Source: Aspidiotus rigidus (taxonomy: Eukaryota > Arthropoda > Insecta > Hemiptera > Diaspididae). From it: a DNA stretch of 64,000 nucleotides. Positions 41,965-52,850 of the stretch are shown here, piece by piece; the stretch's first letter is position 1; every line of letters begins with the position of its first letter. The notes beneath the pieces were generated by a model. It was not told the origin of the DNA, did not search any database, and saw only the letters and a program-made list of their open reading frames with translations. Where the stretch lies: assembly GCA_035079385.1 (NCBI GenBank), contig JAVHKY010000029.1:5828001-5892000 (forward strand), read 5' to 3'. Position numbers and translations under genes: made by a program.

Positions 41965-43290
41965 GACGACCTTGACCAACATTAAAGACATGAAAATTTC
42001 GACATTCTTTACTCTGAACTTGTAGGTTTACCATTAGCCTATAATCTACTAGGCTAAAAGCACACTAAGAACGCAGCTTAACAATTCGTGAGGCGTCACG
42101 TTGACGTCAAGAGATGATAACATCATAAGTGACCTTGACTTACATCCGAGACAGGAGAATTCCGACTTTTGTCCCTTTAGACTAGTGGATCTATCATTAG
42201 CCTATGATATACTGGGCTAAACCAGGCTAAAAATCAGGCTTATCTCAATATTTTGTGACCATCTCATTGACATCAAGAGATGATGACGTCATAAGTGACC
42301 TTGACTTACATTCAGGACAGAAGAATTCCGACCTTTGTCTCTTTGGACTATTGGACCTACCATTAGCCTATGATATACTGGCCTAAACTATAGGCTAAAA
42401 ATCACGCTAATCTCAAAATTTTGTGAGCCATCTCATTGACATCAAGAGATGATGACGTCATAAGTAACCTTGACTTACATTCAAGACAGGAGAATTCCGA
42501 CCTTCGTCTCTTTGGACTATTGGACCTACCATTAGCCTATCATATACTGGCCTAAACTATAGGTTAAAAATCACGCCAATCTCAAAATTTTGTGAACCAT
42601 CACATGACGTCATAAGTAACCTTGACTTACATTCATGACAGAAAAATTCCAACCTTTGTCCCTTTGGACTATTGGACCTACCATTAGCCTACGATATACT
42701 GGCCTAAACTATAGGCTAAAAATCACGCCAATCTCAAAATTTTGTGAGCCATCACATTGACGTCAAGAGATGATGACGTCATAAGTGACCTTGACTTACA
42801 TTCATGACAGAAGAATTCCGACCTTTGTCCCTTTGGACTATTGGACCTACCATTAGCCTATGATATACTGGGGTAAGTCAGGCTAAAAATCACGCGTATC
42901 TCAATATTTTGTGAGGCATCACTGTGACGTCAAGAGGTGATGACGTCACATGTGACCTTGAATTATATTCAAGACAGAAGAATTTTGACCTCTGTTATTT
43001 TGGATTAGAAGATCTATCATTAGCCCAAGATGTACTGGGCTAAACTAGGCTAACATCACACTAATCTCAACATTGTGTGAGAGATCACATTGACATAAAG
43101 GGAAAGGAAGATTATGAGTGACCTTGACCTGCATTCAAGCCAGAAGAATTTTGACCTTTGTTACTTGGAGTTCTATCATATGAGCCCATAATATACTAGG
43201 CTTCAAACGAGGCTAAAAACCTAGCTAAATATTTTGTGAAGCGTGACACTGAGTGACCTAGACCTACTTTTAAGACGAAAAAATTTTGAT
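41965..43290. repeat. Satellite-like tandem array, about 167-bp unit
   Basis: Eight units are marked by (G/A)ACCTTGACTTACATTC at 42,131, 42,297, 42,466, 42,618, 42,787, 42,954, 43,120 and 43,255 (spacing mostly 166-169 bp, two shortened units). A fixed order repeats in each unit: TTGGACCTACCATTAGCCTA, TGATATACTGG, TAGGCTAAAAATCACGC, TTTTGTGAGCCATC, CAAGAGATGATGACGTCATAAGT. Most units contain a perfect TGACGTCA. Divergence grows towards the right end. No coding capacity. Confidence 0.9.
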
Positions 43291-43364
43291 TTTCGCCAAT
43301 TGATACATGTATCATATTCAAACCGGGCTGAACTAGGCTAAAAACACAGCTCAATTTACAATAT

Positions 43365-44340
43365 ATCGTGGGTTAAACTAAAATATACCGGGTAAAAGTA
43401 GGCTAAAAGCGTGAAGGGACAAATGAGCAAGTTAGTATGAGAGATGTAATTTAGAAGAAGGTTGAGTTGAACGGGATGAAACTTGGTTTAGCTTGATTAA
43501 ACAGGAAAGGATTTGAGGATCAGGCAGTTTGTAATTGGCCTGCACAGAACTTCAACGTGAGTGCTAGTCCAGGAAATGAAAGAGAGGTTTAGATAGAAAT
43601 AAGAATTTAGAATTCCTTCCTTTTGGTCATTGTTTAGGAGCCGAATCCACGTCTTTCATTGAAAATCCTCTTAAATGCATGCGAAGCTCCGTCCACGGGG
43701 GATGAGAGGGGATGAAATTAGCTGACTTGGGCTAAAAATCATGCTAAGAACGTAGCTTAACATCTGTGAGGCGTTACGTTCACGCCAAGAGGTGATGACG
43801 TCATGAGTGACCTTGACCTACATTCTAGACAAAATTTCAACCTTTGTTACTGTGGACTTCTATCATACAAGCTTATGACATACTAGGCTTCAAATGAGGC
43901 TAAAAACGTAGCTCAATATTTCGCGAAGCGTCACACCAACGTTACGAGCTGATGACGTCATGAATGACCTGGAACTATTTTCAAAACAGAAAGATTTCGA
44001 TCTTTGTGATTTGGGACTTGTGTTGTTGGCAAATAACATGCATTATTAAGTTAGCCCATAATATACTAGGTAACAGCAGGCTAAAAGTGTGGAGAGGCAT
44101 ACGAGCGGAGCAAGTTACAGTATGAGAGGTGTAATTCAAAAGGAGGTTGAGTTGAGCTAGATGAAACTCGATTTAGATTGCTTAAACAGGAAAGGATTTG
44201 CAGATCAGACAGTGGAAATTGAACTTAACACACGTTTACAGTTGGTCTGCACAAAACTTCAAGGCGACTGCTAGTCCAGGCAATGAAATCTGTAAGCGGG
44301 TTTCTGATAGAAATGAAAATTTCAGAATTCTTTTCTTTCG
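43365..44340. repeat. Higher-order duplication within satellite region
   Basis: 43,370-43,640 and 44,045-44,340 are diverged copies (AGGCTAAAAGTGTG, ATGAGAGGTGTAATT, GAAGGTTGAGTTGA, AAACAGGAAAGGATTTG, GACTGCTAGTCCAGG). Between them, 43,730-44,040 holds two more satellite units with TGACGTCATGA. The period of the duplication is about 670 bp, roughly four satellite units. Confidence 0.75.
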
Positions 44341-44344
44341 GTGA

Positions 44345-45900
44345 CGAAGCTGAACGAGAAACGCAGGAAACCTATTCAATGGGGCGAGTTAAGAATTGAA
44401 ATTGGGATCCCGGAAAAAATCTACGAGTACAAATCCTTCATTAAGGTAGGTCAGTTTTTCCCGGATGGCGCGGTACGCCAAAATTTTCAAGAAGATCCTT
44501 TCAAAGAAGAGGCTGGTTCACGTTAAATTTCCTACAAAAAAGGTTCAGTACCTTTTTTCTTTCAGACATAGTGAAGCCGCTAGTGCGCATTAATTTTTGT
44601 CACATATTATAAGCAAACATTGAAAAAATTCATTTCTCAGAAACATGGTACCGTTAAAAACTACGTAATTTTAGACTGCATTCGACAAACTAGTCATTTT
44701 CTGTCATATCCGGTTTCAAACTTTGTTTTGCTTTTTGTTTCATTTTCGATATTTTTCGGCAGAATAAAATCTGTTTTCCATACTCTAATATACTTTCAAG
44801 TTTCCCGCTCTCAGGAGAATAATTCAACAAACGCCGAGGAATCCGGGCTCTGTAAGTCATTCAGATGACAGTTATGAGCTCATTCTATTTACTGCAGTAC
44901 ACAATATGTAATCATAAATTCCGAAGTCGACTTTTTCGTTGTGTGGCCTCATACTTGTACAGAACTTCCCGGCACGCTGACGGAAGAGGATGAAGCAGTG
45001 AAGACCTGCTTAACAAGGACCAGAAGCTAAGTTACAAGAAGTCGGGCAGATGCAACCCGGTTTTTTCAACACAGTTTCCCCAAAGATGGGACTGATTTAG
45101 AAGAAGGGATAGTCCCATACACAGGACTTGGAGGAAGCTTCATGATGAGTGGTCTAGAAAATCACTCTCGCACAGGACAATACAAATCAATAAATTTCGC
45201 TGTCCAACTTTTCTGAAATGCGTGGCCAGCAATCAATGGCAGCTATCCAGGCTCCCTTCTACAGGAATAGCAAATAATAAGTATTACATTCAGTATTTTT
45301 CTAAAATTCGGGATATGATGGGGACGTAACCTATATCCATTGACAAGGAGTTATCAAGGACTAGGTATACAGATGTGATTTCAGTCCAGAGCATAATCCC
45401 GCAATCATACCTCAAGAAATAATGAAATCCATCTCTTGTAGCTGAATGACTTTTTGCAACTTAGCTTGTGGTTATTTTGAAATTTATCAATGCAATTACA
45501 AATTTGACAAACTTCAGGGCGCTCTAGTGACAAAAAAAATTCTGAATCTTCTTTGCAAGAAATCGAACTTGGAATATTTTTTCTAGGCCGATTTGTGAGT
45601 CATCGCACAAAAACCAAATTTTCTCCTCTTCAAACCCCTCCCGTAGGTGAAACTCTACATGGGAAGACATGTCTGAACAACCACCAGAAGAAAAAAAATC
45701 CACAGCTTTCTGTTCCCCCCAAAATGTCTTCGTTGCCTATAGGGAGCTCCAAGAGGTTGAAATGAGCCAGAGAAAATTCTGTAAGATATTAACGCGAGCA
45801 TACAAGAATTCGGTTGGATAGATTAAAATTTGCAGACCCATCGACGCAAAATCTCTTCGATATTGAAAACGTAAGGTATGAATCCTAGAAGGAGATTTTA
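44345..45900. other. Unassigned DNA with weak coding-like tract
   Basis: At 44,975-45,220 a plus-strand frame of about 80 codons with one internal TAA reads TLTEEDEAVKTCLTRTRS, SRADATRFFQHSFPKDGTDL and GIVPYTGLGGSFMMSGLEN. It may be a decayed transposon ORF. Nothing else is recognisable. Confidence 0.25.
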
Positions 45901-46344
45901 CGGATGTCTAGCATTGGTTTATTATTGTTCTCGAGGAACGCAGGTACCAAAACGGAAATTTGGGAGAGAAGTAAAGATTGGTAAGAAAATTCGCAGGTTA
46001 TATACGCTCGAATCGTAATGTAATTTGGTGAATGAAAGCGACAGAATTTCGTCGACACGTATTCTCGGACCTATAAGATCGTGATATACACGATCAGATT
46101 CATGGGAAGTCCTAATTTCTAACACAACAATGTATACCAGTGTTAAGTGAAGATTTATTACAAAAACCCATTTGCCAGATATGATACGTAAATCCGACGA
46201 ATTCAAGGTATTTAGAAGACGTCAGAAAGCAACAAATATTTCCCCTCTAATACAAAAGCAGATCGTATCTAAAATCCTTCTTACGATGCTCACCAGCTGA
46301 CGAGGCTACATTACGTGTAAAAGAAAATGTACAAGGGCACATAC

Positions 46345-46519
46345 CATTTGCATTGCACCTGATGTCACCGGGTCTGCAGGAGGAACTAATGGTCGTTGTA
46401 CTCGGTAATGTATTTTGACACCATATAAAGCGCACATAAAACGCGTATATTAATATTAGTACACGAAACAATTTAACCATTTTCGATGGACGAATTAAAT
46501 GCGCGTGGTATATTCACAC
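46345..46519 (-). CDS. First coding exon: signal peptide plus LDLa-like start
   Basis: A minus-strand exon runs from an acceptor (TTGCCTTTTTAG|, AG at 46,521-46,520) through ATG at 46,480 to a donor (AAATG|GTATGT, GT at 46,344-46,343, phase 1). The ATG has good context (CGAAAATGG). It encodes a signal peptide, MVKLFRVLILIYAFYVRF, with cleavage expected around IWC|QN, a Ser/Thr linker (TLPSTTTISSS), then CRPGDIRCNANG. The pattern C-x-x-G-(D/E)-(I/F)-x-C-x-x-(N)-G is the beginning of an LDL-receptor class A repeat, whose remaining cysteines and Asp-Glu calcium site would lie in the next exon to the left; that exon was not found in this window. Inference: a secreted or receptor-type LDLa protein gene on the minus strand with a long first intron. 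The 5' UTR exon and promoter probably lie in the CpG-rich island at 46.9-47.3 kb. Confidence 0.5.
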
Positions 46520-46889
46520 CTAAAAAGGCAATTCGACGCGAACGCACTTGTCGAATCGACCCAAAAAAAAAGATCACGTTCGCCACGAATATTAAAAAAC
46601 GTGTCAGGTCATATTAATGGATAGATTTTTCAGGGGACTTTTTTTTCGAAATTTTGACCGCATTGAACGGACGACCGAACAACGAACACAAAAATTTTAC
46701 ACGCAATATCAAATATTAGTAAATTTAATTACGAAAGAAAAAGAAACGAACACGTACGGAACTTTTTGTTCGGCCTTAATCTTCTATTTTGGTTTTTTTA
46801 TCAATTTTTTTTTTTTCCCCACAAAATAATATTTCACGTATCGACGAAGATTTTTTTAGATACTGTTACTGATGATAGTACCATAGCGT

Positions 46890-47310
46890 TTTTTGACTAA
46901 TGCTACGCCTGCCTACACGAATGCGTACGTCAACGTTTTACCAACTTCACAACACAACCTTCTTTGCTTTGCTTTTTCTGTACCTATGGAAGCGGCGGAG
47001 ACGAACCTGTTGCGTTTCTTTTCTTCTTCTTTCGTGCGCTCACTCTCTGGAGTATTTTTTCAACCGGTTCTCGACGGCAGGAGGAATACTCGATGTACCA
47101 CTTATCCGCCGGCTCGGCTGCTGGACGTTCGTTCTTCTTCCTCTTCGGCTGGCACCAAAGTGTGTTGGTCAACGCTCGACGGCGGCCGCGCACTATTTTC
47201 CCTCAATTTTAATCGCCGTTGTCCGGGACACAAGAAGAGTACGTGTTTAACTTTGGCGAGCGGGGTAATTAGTTCGGAGTGACGAATGGAGGCCCGGGGC
47301 TGGGGGGCTT
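46890..47310 (-). promoter_or_regulatory. CpG-rich island, probable promoter/5' UTR
   Basis: This is the most GC- and CpG-rich block of its size here (GACGGCGGCCGCGCAC, CGCCGGCTCGGCTGCTGG, GGCGGAGACGAACC). It is followed on the minus strand, about 0.4 kb downstream, by the signal-peptide exon. On the minus strand CCATAG|GTACAG near 46,985 could be the donor of a non-coding first exon. Overlapping open frames on both strands here are best explained by the low stop frequency of GC-rich DNA. Confidence 0.4.
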
Positions 47311-47319
47311 ATTCGCCTG

Positions 47320-47850
47320 GATACATAACAATGCGACGAGTATATCAAGAGCGCTATAAGTGTGACACGCTTGATCTGTATTAACAATGCCGTATAATTT
47401 CAGCCTTCCAGGAATGCCGCGGCCGACTCAAAACTTTTTCTTGATTAAAATACACGTTTATTGTTTGACACGAGAAGCAGAGCCTCGTATCGCGCGGATT
47501 ACGCGTACATTCGGTGTAATCTAAAATTCGTAGCGGAAATTTCGTCGTTATTTCGCGCGCTATAATGAGTAATGCTATCCGTGAATTAGAATACGAACCA
47601 AAGATGATTCGAAGGTCAAAATGACCAGATTTTCGAGAATAGAAAAACAAATGATATGCTCGAAATATCGCGTACGCGACCAGAAAGAGAAAGAAAACTC
47701 CTATCGCAGACTGTTACAATGTCTCCTCGAGTGCCCCAAGGTTGTTGAAAAGCCTTTTTTCATGTTTTCATCGTCCGGACAAAAAACCTAACCTATTTCA
47801 CGTATGAAGAAAAATTTACTAAGCAAATACGACCTGGAGAATTATTTCTC
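47320..47850. other. Unique DNA upstream of the CpG island
   Basis: Moderately CpG-rich, no gene or repeat recognised. It may contain regulatory sequence for the minus-strand gene. Confidence 0.3.
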
Positions 47851-48080
47851 AAAACACCTCCATAGAACAGGTTCCCTGTTAAAAAATGCACTATGAATTT
47901 CGGAATTCGACCTCTAGGGTAGTGTGGAACTGAATTGAGAAAACACCAATTTTCCAAAATCTCCTATCTTATATTACGACAAGAATTCAAAATTTTTCAA
48001 GTTCCATCCTTAATATTCATGACTTGGAGAACAAAATTGTTTCAAGTCATTTTTCAAAACAAATTTTCACCTCCGAGGTA

Positions 48081-48637
48081 TACCGGGTGGACCAGAAAGA
48101 TGTCACCAGTTAAAGGGGAGTTTACACTGAATCTGTTTCAACATAAAAAACGCGAAACATTAGATGTATATTTCTGAATATAAAAATGTGGTACTAAATT
48201 TCACTATATTTCAAATTTTTATATTATTCAGAAATATACCAATTTCACGGGAAAAATAAATTTACATTTTCTAAGTTAAATGTATACTTTAAATGTACAA
48301 AATTTGTATCTCAACTTTGTCTTCAATTTTCGCCCCTGCTCAACTGTCTACGACTTTTTTGAGCCGAGTTATGGACGAAAATGTGCCAAAAATTGATCAA
48401 TTTGTGAAGACTTGTGAAATAAAAAAATGAAAATTCCCCCCTTTCAAACTTCATAGGGTCATTCAGGTATTTTTTTCGGAATCAGCTTTAAATTTCACTC
48501 TCAAATAAAGTCAAATACCGGTACCGAAGTTTACACGATTTTTAATTTTGTAGAAATTTGAAGTTACATTTTTGCGCTTGAGTGAATTTAGTGCGAACTC
48601 CCATTTAACTCGCAACATCTTTCTGGTCCACACGGTA
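48081..48637. mobile_element. Palindromic TA-target MITE, copy 1
   Basis: Ends TACCGGGTGGACCAGAAAGA and its inverse CTTTCTGGTCCACACGGTA. Inverted similarity continues for most of the length (AAATGTGCCAAAAATTGA... mirrored). It is flanked by TA on both sides within CTCCGAGGTA|TATGATAGG. An extra small hairpin (GTATATTTCTGAATATAAAAA and inverse) is inserted at about 48,167-48,240. Confidence 0.85.
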
Positions 48638-48850
48638 TATGATAGGGGACCTGCCTTAAGTAAGAAAGAAAGAAAGAAAGAAAGAATGAAAAAAAAAAAT
48701 AATAAATAAATAAAATGAATAAATGAGTAAATAAGGAACAAAAAAAAAGAAAGAAGTGAATAAAAATAGATAAATAAATCAGTAAATAAATAAATTAATT
48801 GATTAATTTAGTAATTAATTAAATGAAAAAATCCAAGTCCCTCCGATCAT

Positions 48851-49387
48851 ACACCGGGTGGACCAGAAAGATGTTACCAGTTGAATGGGAGTTTGCACTA
48901 AATCTGTTCCAGCGTACAAATACAAAACGTTGAATGTATACTTCAACTTGTATTCTTAATTTTATCTTCAATTTGCACCCCTACTCTGCTTCTAAGACTT
49001 TTTTGAGCCGTGTTAAGGACCAAAATGTGCCAGAATTGACCAATTTGCCAAGATATCTGAAATGAGAAATTAAAAATTCTCCCATTTCAAGCTTCATAGG
49101 GTTATTCGGGCATTTTTTTCGGAATCAGCGTTAAATAATTTCACTTTCAAAAATATGGCAGTCTAAACAATTTTCGATTTTTGATAATTTTGGCAAATTG
49201 GTCAATTTTTGGCCCCTTTTCGTCCATAACTCGGCTCAAAAAAGTTGTGGAAAGTTTTGTAGAGGTGCAAATTCAATACAAATTTCGTAGCATTGAAGTA
49301 TACATCTAACGTTTAGCGCTTTTGCGCTGGAGTGACTTTAGCGCAAAGTCCCATTCAACTGGTAACATCTTTCTGGTCCATCCGGTA
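48851..49387. mobile_element. Palindromic TA-target MITE, copy 2
   Basis: Starts ACACCGGGTGGACCAGAAAG and ends CTTTCTGGTCCATCCGGTA. Internal blocks GACCAATTTGCCAAGA and TTGGCAAATTGGTCAATTT are inverted copies. It sits in the family unit between CTCCGATCAT and TAGCTCAAG, so the insertion point is TA in TATCATATATAGCTC. Confidence 0.88.
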
Positions 49388-49719
49388 TAGCTCAAGAAAA
49401 AAAACTAAATTTTTATAAGTTCATTTTGGCCCATGGCCAGACTTCGACGTTGGACGGTAAACGGCAAATTTTTCAAAAACACCAACCCCCAATAGAACAG
49501 GTTCCCTGTTAAAATTTTGACCTCCGTGATATAAAATGATAGGGGACTTGTCTTCCTATCATATAAAGAAAGAAAGAAACTGAAACAATAAATAATTTGT
49601 TCATTAATAAACAAATAAACAAATGAATAAATAAATAAATAAATAGATAAATAAATAAATAAATAGATAGATAGAGAGATAAATAAATAAATAAATAAAT
49701 AAATAAAATTAATTAATTA

Positions 49720-49751
<32 letters not shown>

Positions 49752-50113
49752 AAAGAAAAGAAAAGAAAAGAAAAGAAAAGAAAGAAGCAAGTAAATAAAT
49801 TAATTAATGAATCAGAAATAATAAATAAATAACATGAATAAACAAATGAATAAATTAATTAAATAAATGAATCCAAGTCCCCCACCTATCATATATAGCT
49901 CAAGAAAAGAAGCAAAATTTTGTTAAGTCCATTTTGACCGGATGTCAGATGTTGGGTTTCCTGTTAAAATTTTGAACTCCGAGATATATAAGATAGGGGA
50001 CTTACCTTCCTATCATATAAAAAAAGAAAGAAACTAAATAAATATATAAACAAACAAATAAATAAATAAATAAATAAATAAAATTAATAAATCCAAGTTC
50101 CTCTCCTATCATA

Positions 50114-50602
50114 TACCGGGTGGTCCAAAAAGATGTCAACACGTAGATGGGGATTTGGACGGAATTTGTTGTAGCGCAAAAACGCAAAACGTTAGATGTA
50201 AACTTCAAATCTACAAATTTTGTACCTCAATCTTATCTTCAATGTGCGCCTCTACCCAACTTGCTACGACGTTTGGACCAAAATGTACCCAAAATTGACC
50301 AATTTGCCAAGATTTTCAAAATAAGAAACTGAAAACTCCCCAAATTTCAGGCTTTGTATGGTTATTTGGGTATTATTTTTGGAATCAGCGTCGAATTTCA
50401 CTTTCAAATATAGCAAAGTATGGAAGTTTGAATAATTATTTTCAATTATAGAGAAAATGGGCGAAATGGTCAATTTGTAGGATATTTTGGTCCATGATTA
50501 GGCTTAGAAAAGTTGTAGAAAGTTGTGTAGGGGCGCAAATTAATAAAATTCAGATACAAATTTCGTAGATTTGAAGTTTACATCTTTTTCGACTACCCAG
50601 TA
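50114..50602. mobile_element. Palindromic TA-target MITE, copy 3
   Basis: Starts TACCGGGTGGTCCAAAAAGA inside CTCCTATCATA. The right end is shortened and degenerate (TTTTTCGACTACCCAGTA) before TTGCTCAAG. Length 489 bp, with the same internal blocks as the other copies. Confidence 0.8.
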
Positions 50603-51010
50603 TTGCTCAAGAAAAGAAGCAAAATTTTTCTAAGTCCATTTTGGCCAGACGTTGGACGGTGGACGGAAAAATTTTTCAACCAAAAAAAATCGTAGAACAG
50701 GTTCCCTGTCAAAATTTCGACTCTCGAGCTATATTATGATAGAGGGGACTTTCAAAAAAAAACAACGGCTTCTTTAACAATGTTAAACGAAGAACGCAGG
50801 GAACGATTCCCTGGGAACCTGTTTTATGGGTTGAAAAAAATATTATGTAATATATTATACGACCCGTCTTAGGATAACCCCTTCAAGTAACTAGGCATGC
50901 AATGCTCTGCACTCCAATTGGCTAAGTCCCTTCAATGAGTCAGATAGGCAAAGCTTCAAACACCATCAAGTCCCCTTCTATCATATATTACGGGTCGCGA
51001 GTCTTGATAT

Positions 51011-51865
51011 GAGCCAAGTTAGGATCGAGAAGGAACCAAACAAGCCTCAGATTACATAAATCATAATAATATCGATATATCAACTTCTATCGATTGACCA
51101 ATACGTCGATTGTCGACATATCAATTTACAGCTTGTTAGGCAATAGTAGAACGCCCTCCTTCCCTCTTTCTAGCGTGCTTATTTACAAGTTGGAAAAAAT
51201 TTGAAGCTAGTTTCCTATTGGTTACGCCCGGTATAGCCTAGTATACTGCTTCCCAGGCCCAGTATATTGGAGGCTATAGAAGTAAAGTCGATGGCAGGTA
51301 AAGATACTTGTCCCAGTAGGTCGAATTTGTCGTAAATCTCTAAAGAAGGCCAAGAACACTCACGAAGTCATCAGATCTTGGGATTTCTTCATTTCGTGAC
51401 GCGAATTTCAGACAGTTCCCGCCGAGCATCGGGACAAATCCTCGTCAAAAATTTTATACCGAGAATATTTTGACAAGAAAATGATTTCTAATCATCATCG
51501 TTGGTCAAGCAGAATTAGTGCCCATCGATCTAAAGCCAGTTTATGTTTTCATAGAAGAAGAGGGACAAGTTAATTTGAGTTAATGATCGACAAAAAGAAT
51601 CGTCCAAATCAATTCTCAATAATGTAGATTCGCCATCGGTGGTGATCCCACGAGCCGAAATGATCAGGGCTGCAAGTTTTCTTCTTCACCACCTGACAAC
51701 AGAATACCTCAAGTGAATGAAAAAATCAACACAGTACATACCGTTTCCATTTTCAGTACTTCTAATGATTCAACCCAAATCAACATCTTGAAAATCTGGA
51801 GGACAATTTCTAAAAAATGTTCTACCCGCAGCTTCCGCTCGTCATTCTCTTACAGTTTTCGGTAC
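51011..51865. other. Unique DNA downstream of exon candidates
   Basis: No repeat or coding motif recognised. A small imperfect dyad occurs around GGTATAGCCTAGTATACTGC near 51,230. Confidence 0.35.
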
Positions 51866-51869
51866 ACCA

Positions 51870-52010
51870 TCATCGGTGCCAACTCGATCGTAACTCCGCA
51901 AGGTCATCTTTGGTCGCAGTCTTTTCAGCGCCACAAGACTGGTCAGTCTCGTGTACATATGCGCATAATTCGTACACAACGTGAATGATTTTTCTTTCTA
52001 TTTCGCGAGG
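51870..52010 (-). CDS. Alternative terminal exon candidate, unknown
   Basis: Follows a strong minus-strand acceptor (TGCTATTTTGTTTTTCTAG|, AG at 52,012-52,011) and is open for 46 codons to TGA at 51,872-51,870. It encodes PREIERKIIHVVYELCAYVH, ETDQSCGAEKTATKDD and LAELRSSWHR. Against it: no AATAAA was found downstream, and splicing the exon at 52,117-52,175 to this acceptor gives a stop after three codons (the phases do not match). It may therefore be a chance open stretch or belong to another transcript. Confidence 0.25.
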   Translation of the reverse strand, partial: PREIERKIIHVVYELCAYVHETDQSCGAEKTATKDDLAELRSSWHR

Positions 52011-52112
52011 CTAGAAAAACAAAATAGCATGGTGCATTGTTATACTGTCTAAAACAGTATATCACGCGGTGCATTGTTCGTGGGCATTTATTTACGTATG
52101 TGGGCGTGCTCG

Positions 52113-52175
52113 TTACCTCATCGCGTCTGAATCATACGTCGGCGAAACCAAATGATCCTCTAATTTAGACGCTTT
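52113..52175 (-). CDS. Candidate terminal exon with poly(A) signal, unknown
   Basis: Follows an excellent minus-strand acceptor (TTTGTTTTCTTTTTTCGCAG|, exon from 52,175). The only open frame encodes KASKLEDHLVSPTYDSDAMR and stops at TAA (52,115-52,113). AATAAA on the minus strand lies at 52,092-52,087, about 20 bp after the stop. The same point can also act as a donor (GATGAG|GTAACG), but that reading gives an early stop in the next exon. The exon is short, so coding evidence is weak. Splice and poly(A) signals are the main support. If real, it ends a minus-strand gene lying upstream of the LDLa-type gene. Confidence 0.32.
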   Translation of the reverse strand, partial: KASKLEDHLVSPTYDSDAMR

Positions 52176-52179
52176 CTGC

Positions 52180-52850
52180 GAAAAAAGAAAACAAACGTCA
52201 TTTAGAAATAAGTAGGTATTCGCCTCTCCGAAACGAAATTCTATAGTTCTATTTTGCGCTCTTAAATTAATTTTCAACCCAAAATTATAGACGTACACCT
52301 GCGCTCGGTTCAATTGTTTTTTCAATGGGTTACAATATTATACCACGAGATAGGGTCGCAACGGTGGGTAGTCATTTTATCGGATTCTTCGTTAATGGCT
52401 ATGAATTCTAATTAGTTTCCACTCGTAAACACGATTTTTTAAAAGGATAATTCCAAACTTGGAGCGATTCGATATAGGTGTTCGTAGCTTCATTGACAAT
52501 TCAATCGTTCATCCGTTTCCCTTCATTCGGAATTCTTTTTCAATTTCATGCTTTCCATAGGGCTCTGAACTCGAAATCCTGTCTCATAACTTGTGCAGTA
52601 TTTGGAATTTCATAACCAGCGCGTCAAAAAGACACGCATTAAATAAACCTCGATGATACTTCCTCAGTCACTAAAGAAGTTGTGAAATTCCTCAAAGGCA
52701 GAATTTAGATCTGGAGGAAGAGGAGGGGAAGTGATCAAAATTGTTCGACCTTGTTGACAGCACATTTTCATTTTTTAGTATGACTACGGCGTCATATGCA
52801 ACAGCAATTCTGAAGTTGTATGAAAATTTATATTCACGGTGATAGGCTCG
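52180..52850. other. Unique DNA, no gene recognised
   Basis: A minus-strand frame continues upstream to 52,325 but would be intronic under the exon model. Nothing else is assignable. Confidence 0.3.

Larger units (their letters stand above)
47855..51010. repeat. Nested repeat complex: junction motif, microsatellites, MITEs
   Basis: Blocks of the TATCATATATAGCTC family and the junction ATAGAACAGGTTCCCTGTT (47,862; 49,495; 50,693) alternate with microsatellites (48,658-48,830; 49,560-49,870 with AAAT, GATA, GAAA and AAAAG runs; 50,019-50,092). Three palindromic MITEs (48,081; 48,851; 50,114) are inserted in these units. The block at 50,630-50,720 repeats 49,420-49,520. 50,875-50,970 holds inverted sequence from the 20.1-kb region. 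No coding sequence. Confidence 0.8.

Noticed and set aside
41965..44040. Regularly spaced repeats as a CRISPR array
   Set aside because: Repeat units of about 167 bp are contiguous, with no unique spacers of constant length, and the DNA is eukaryotic. This is a satellite.
46893..47282. Overlapping open frames of 82-129 codons on both strands
   Set aside because: All frames are open because the island is GC-rich. Serine/phenylalanine- and arginine-rich composition with no motif argues for promoter or 5' UTR rather than coding.
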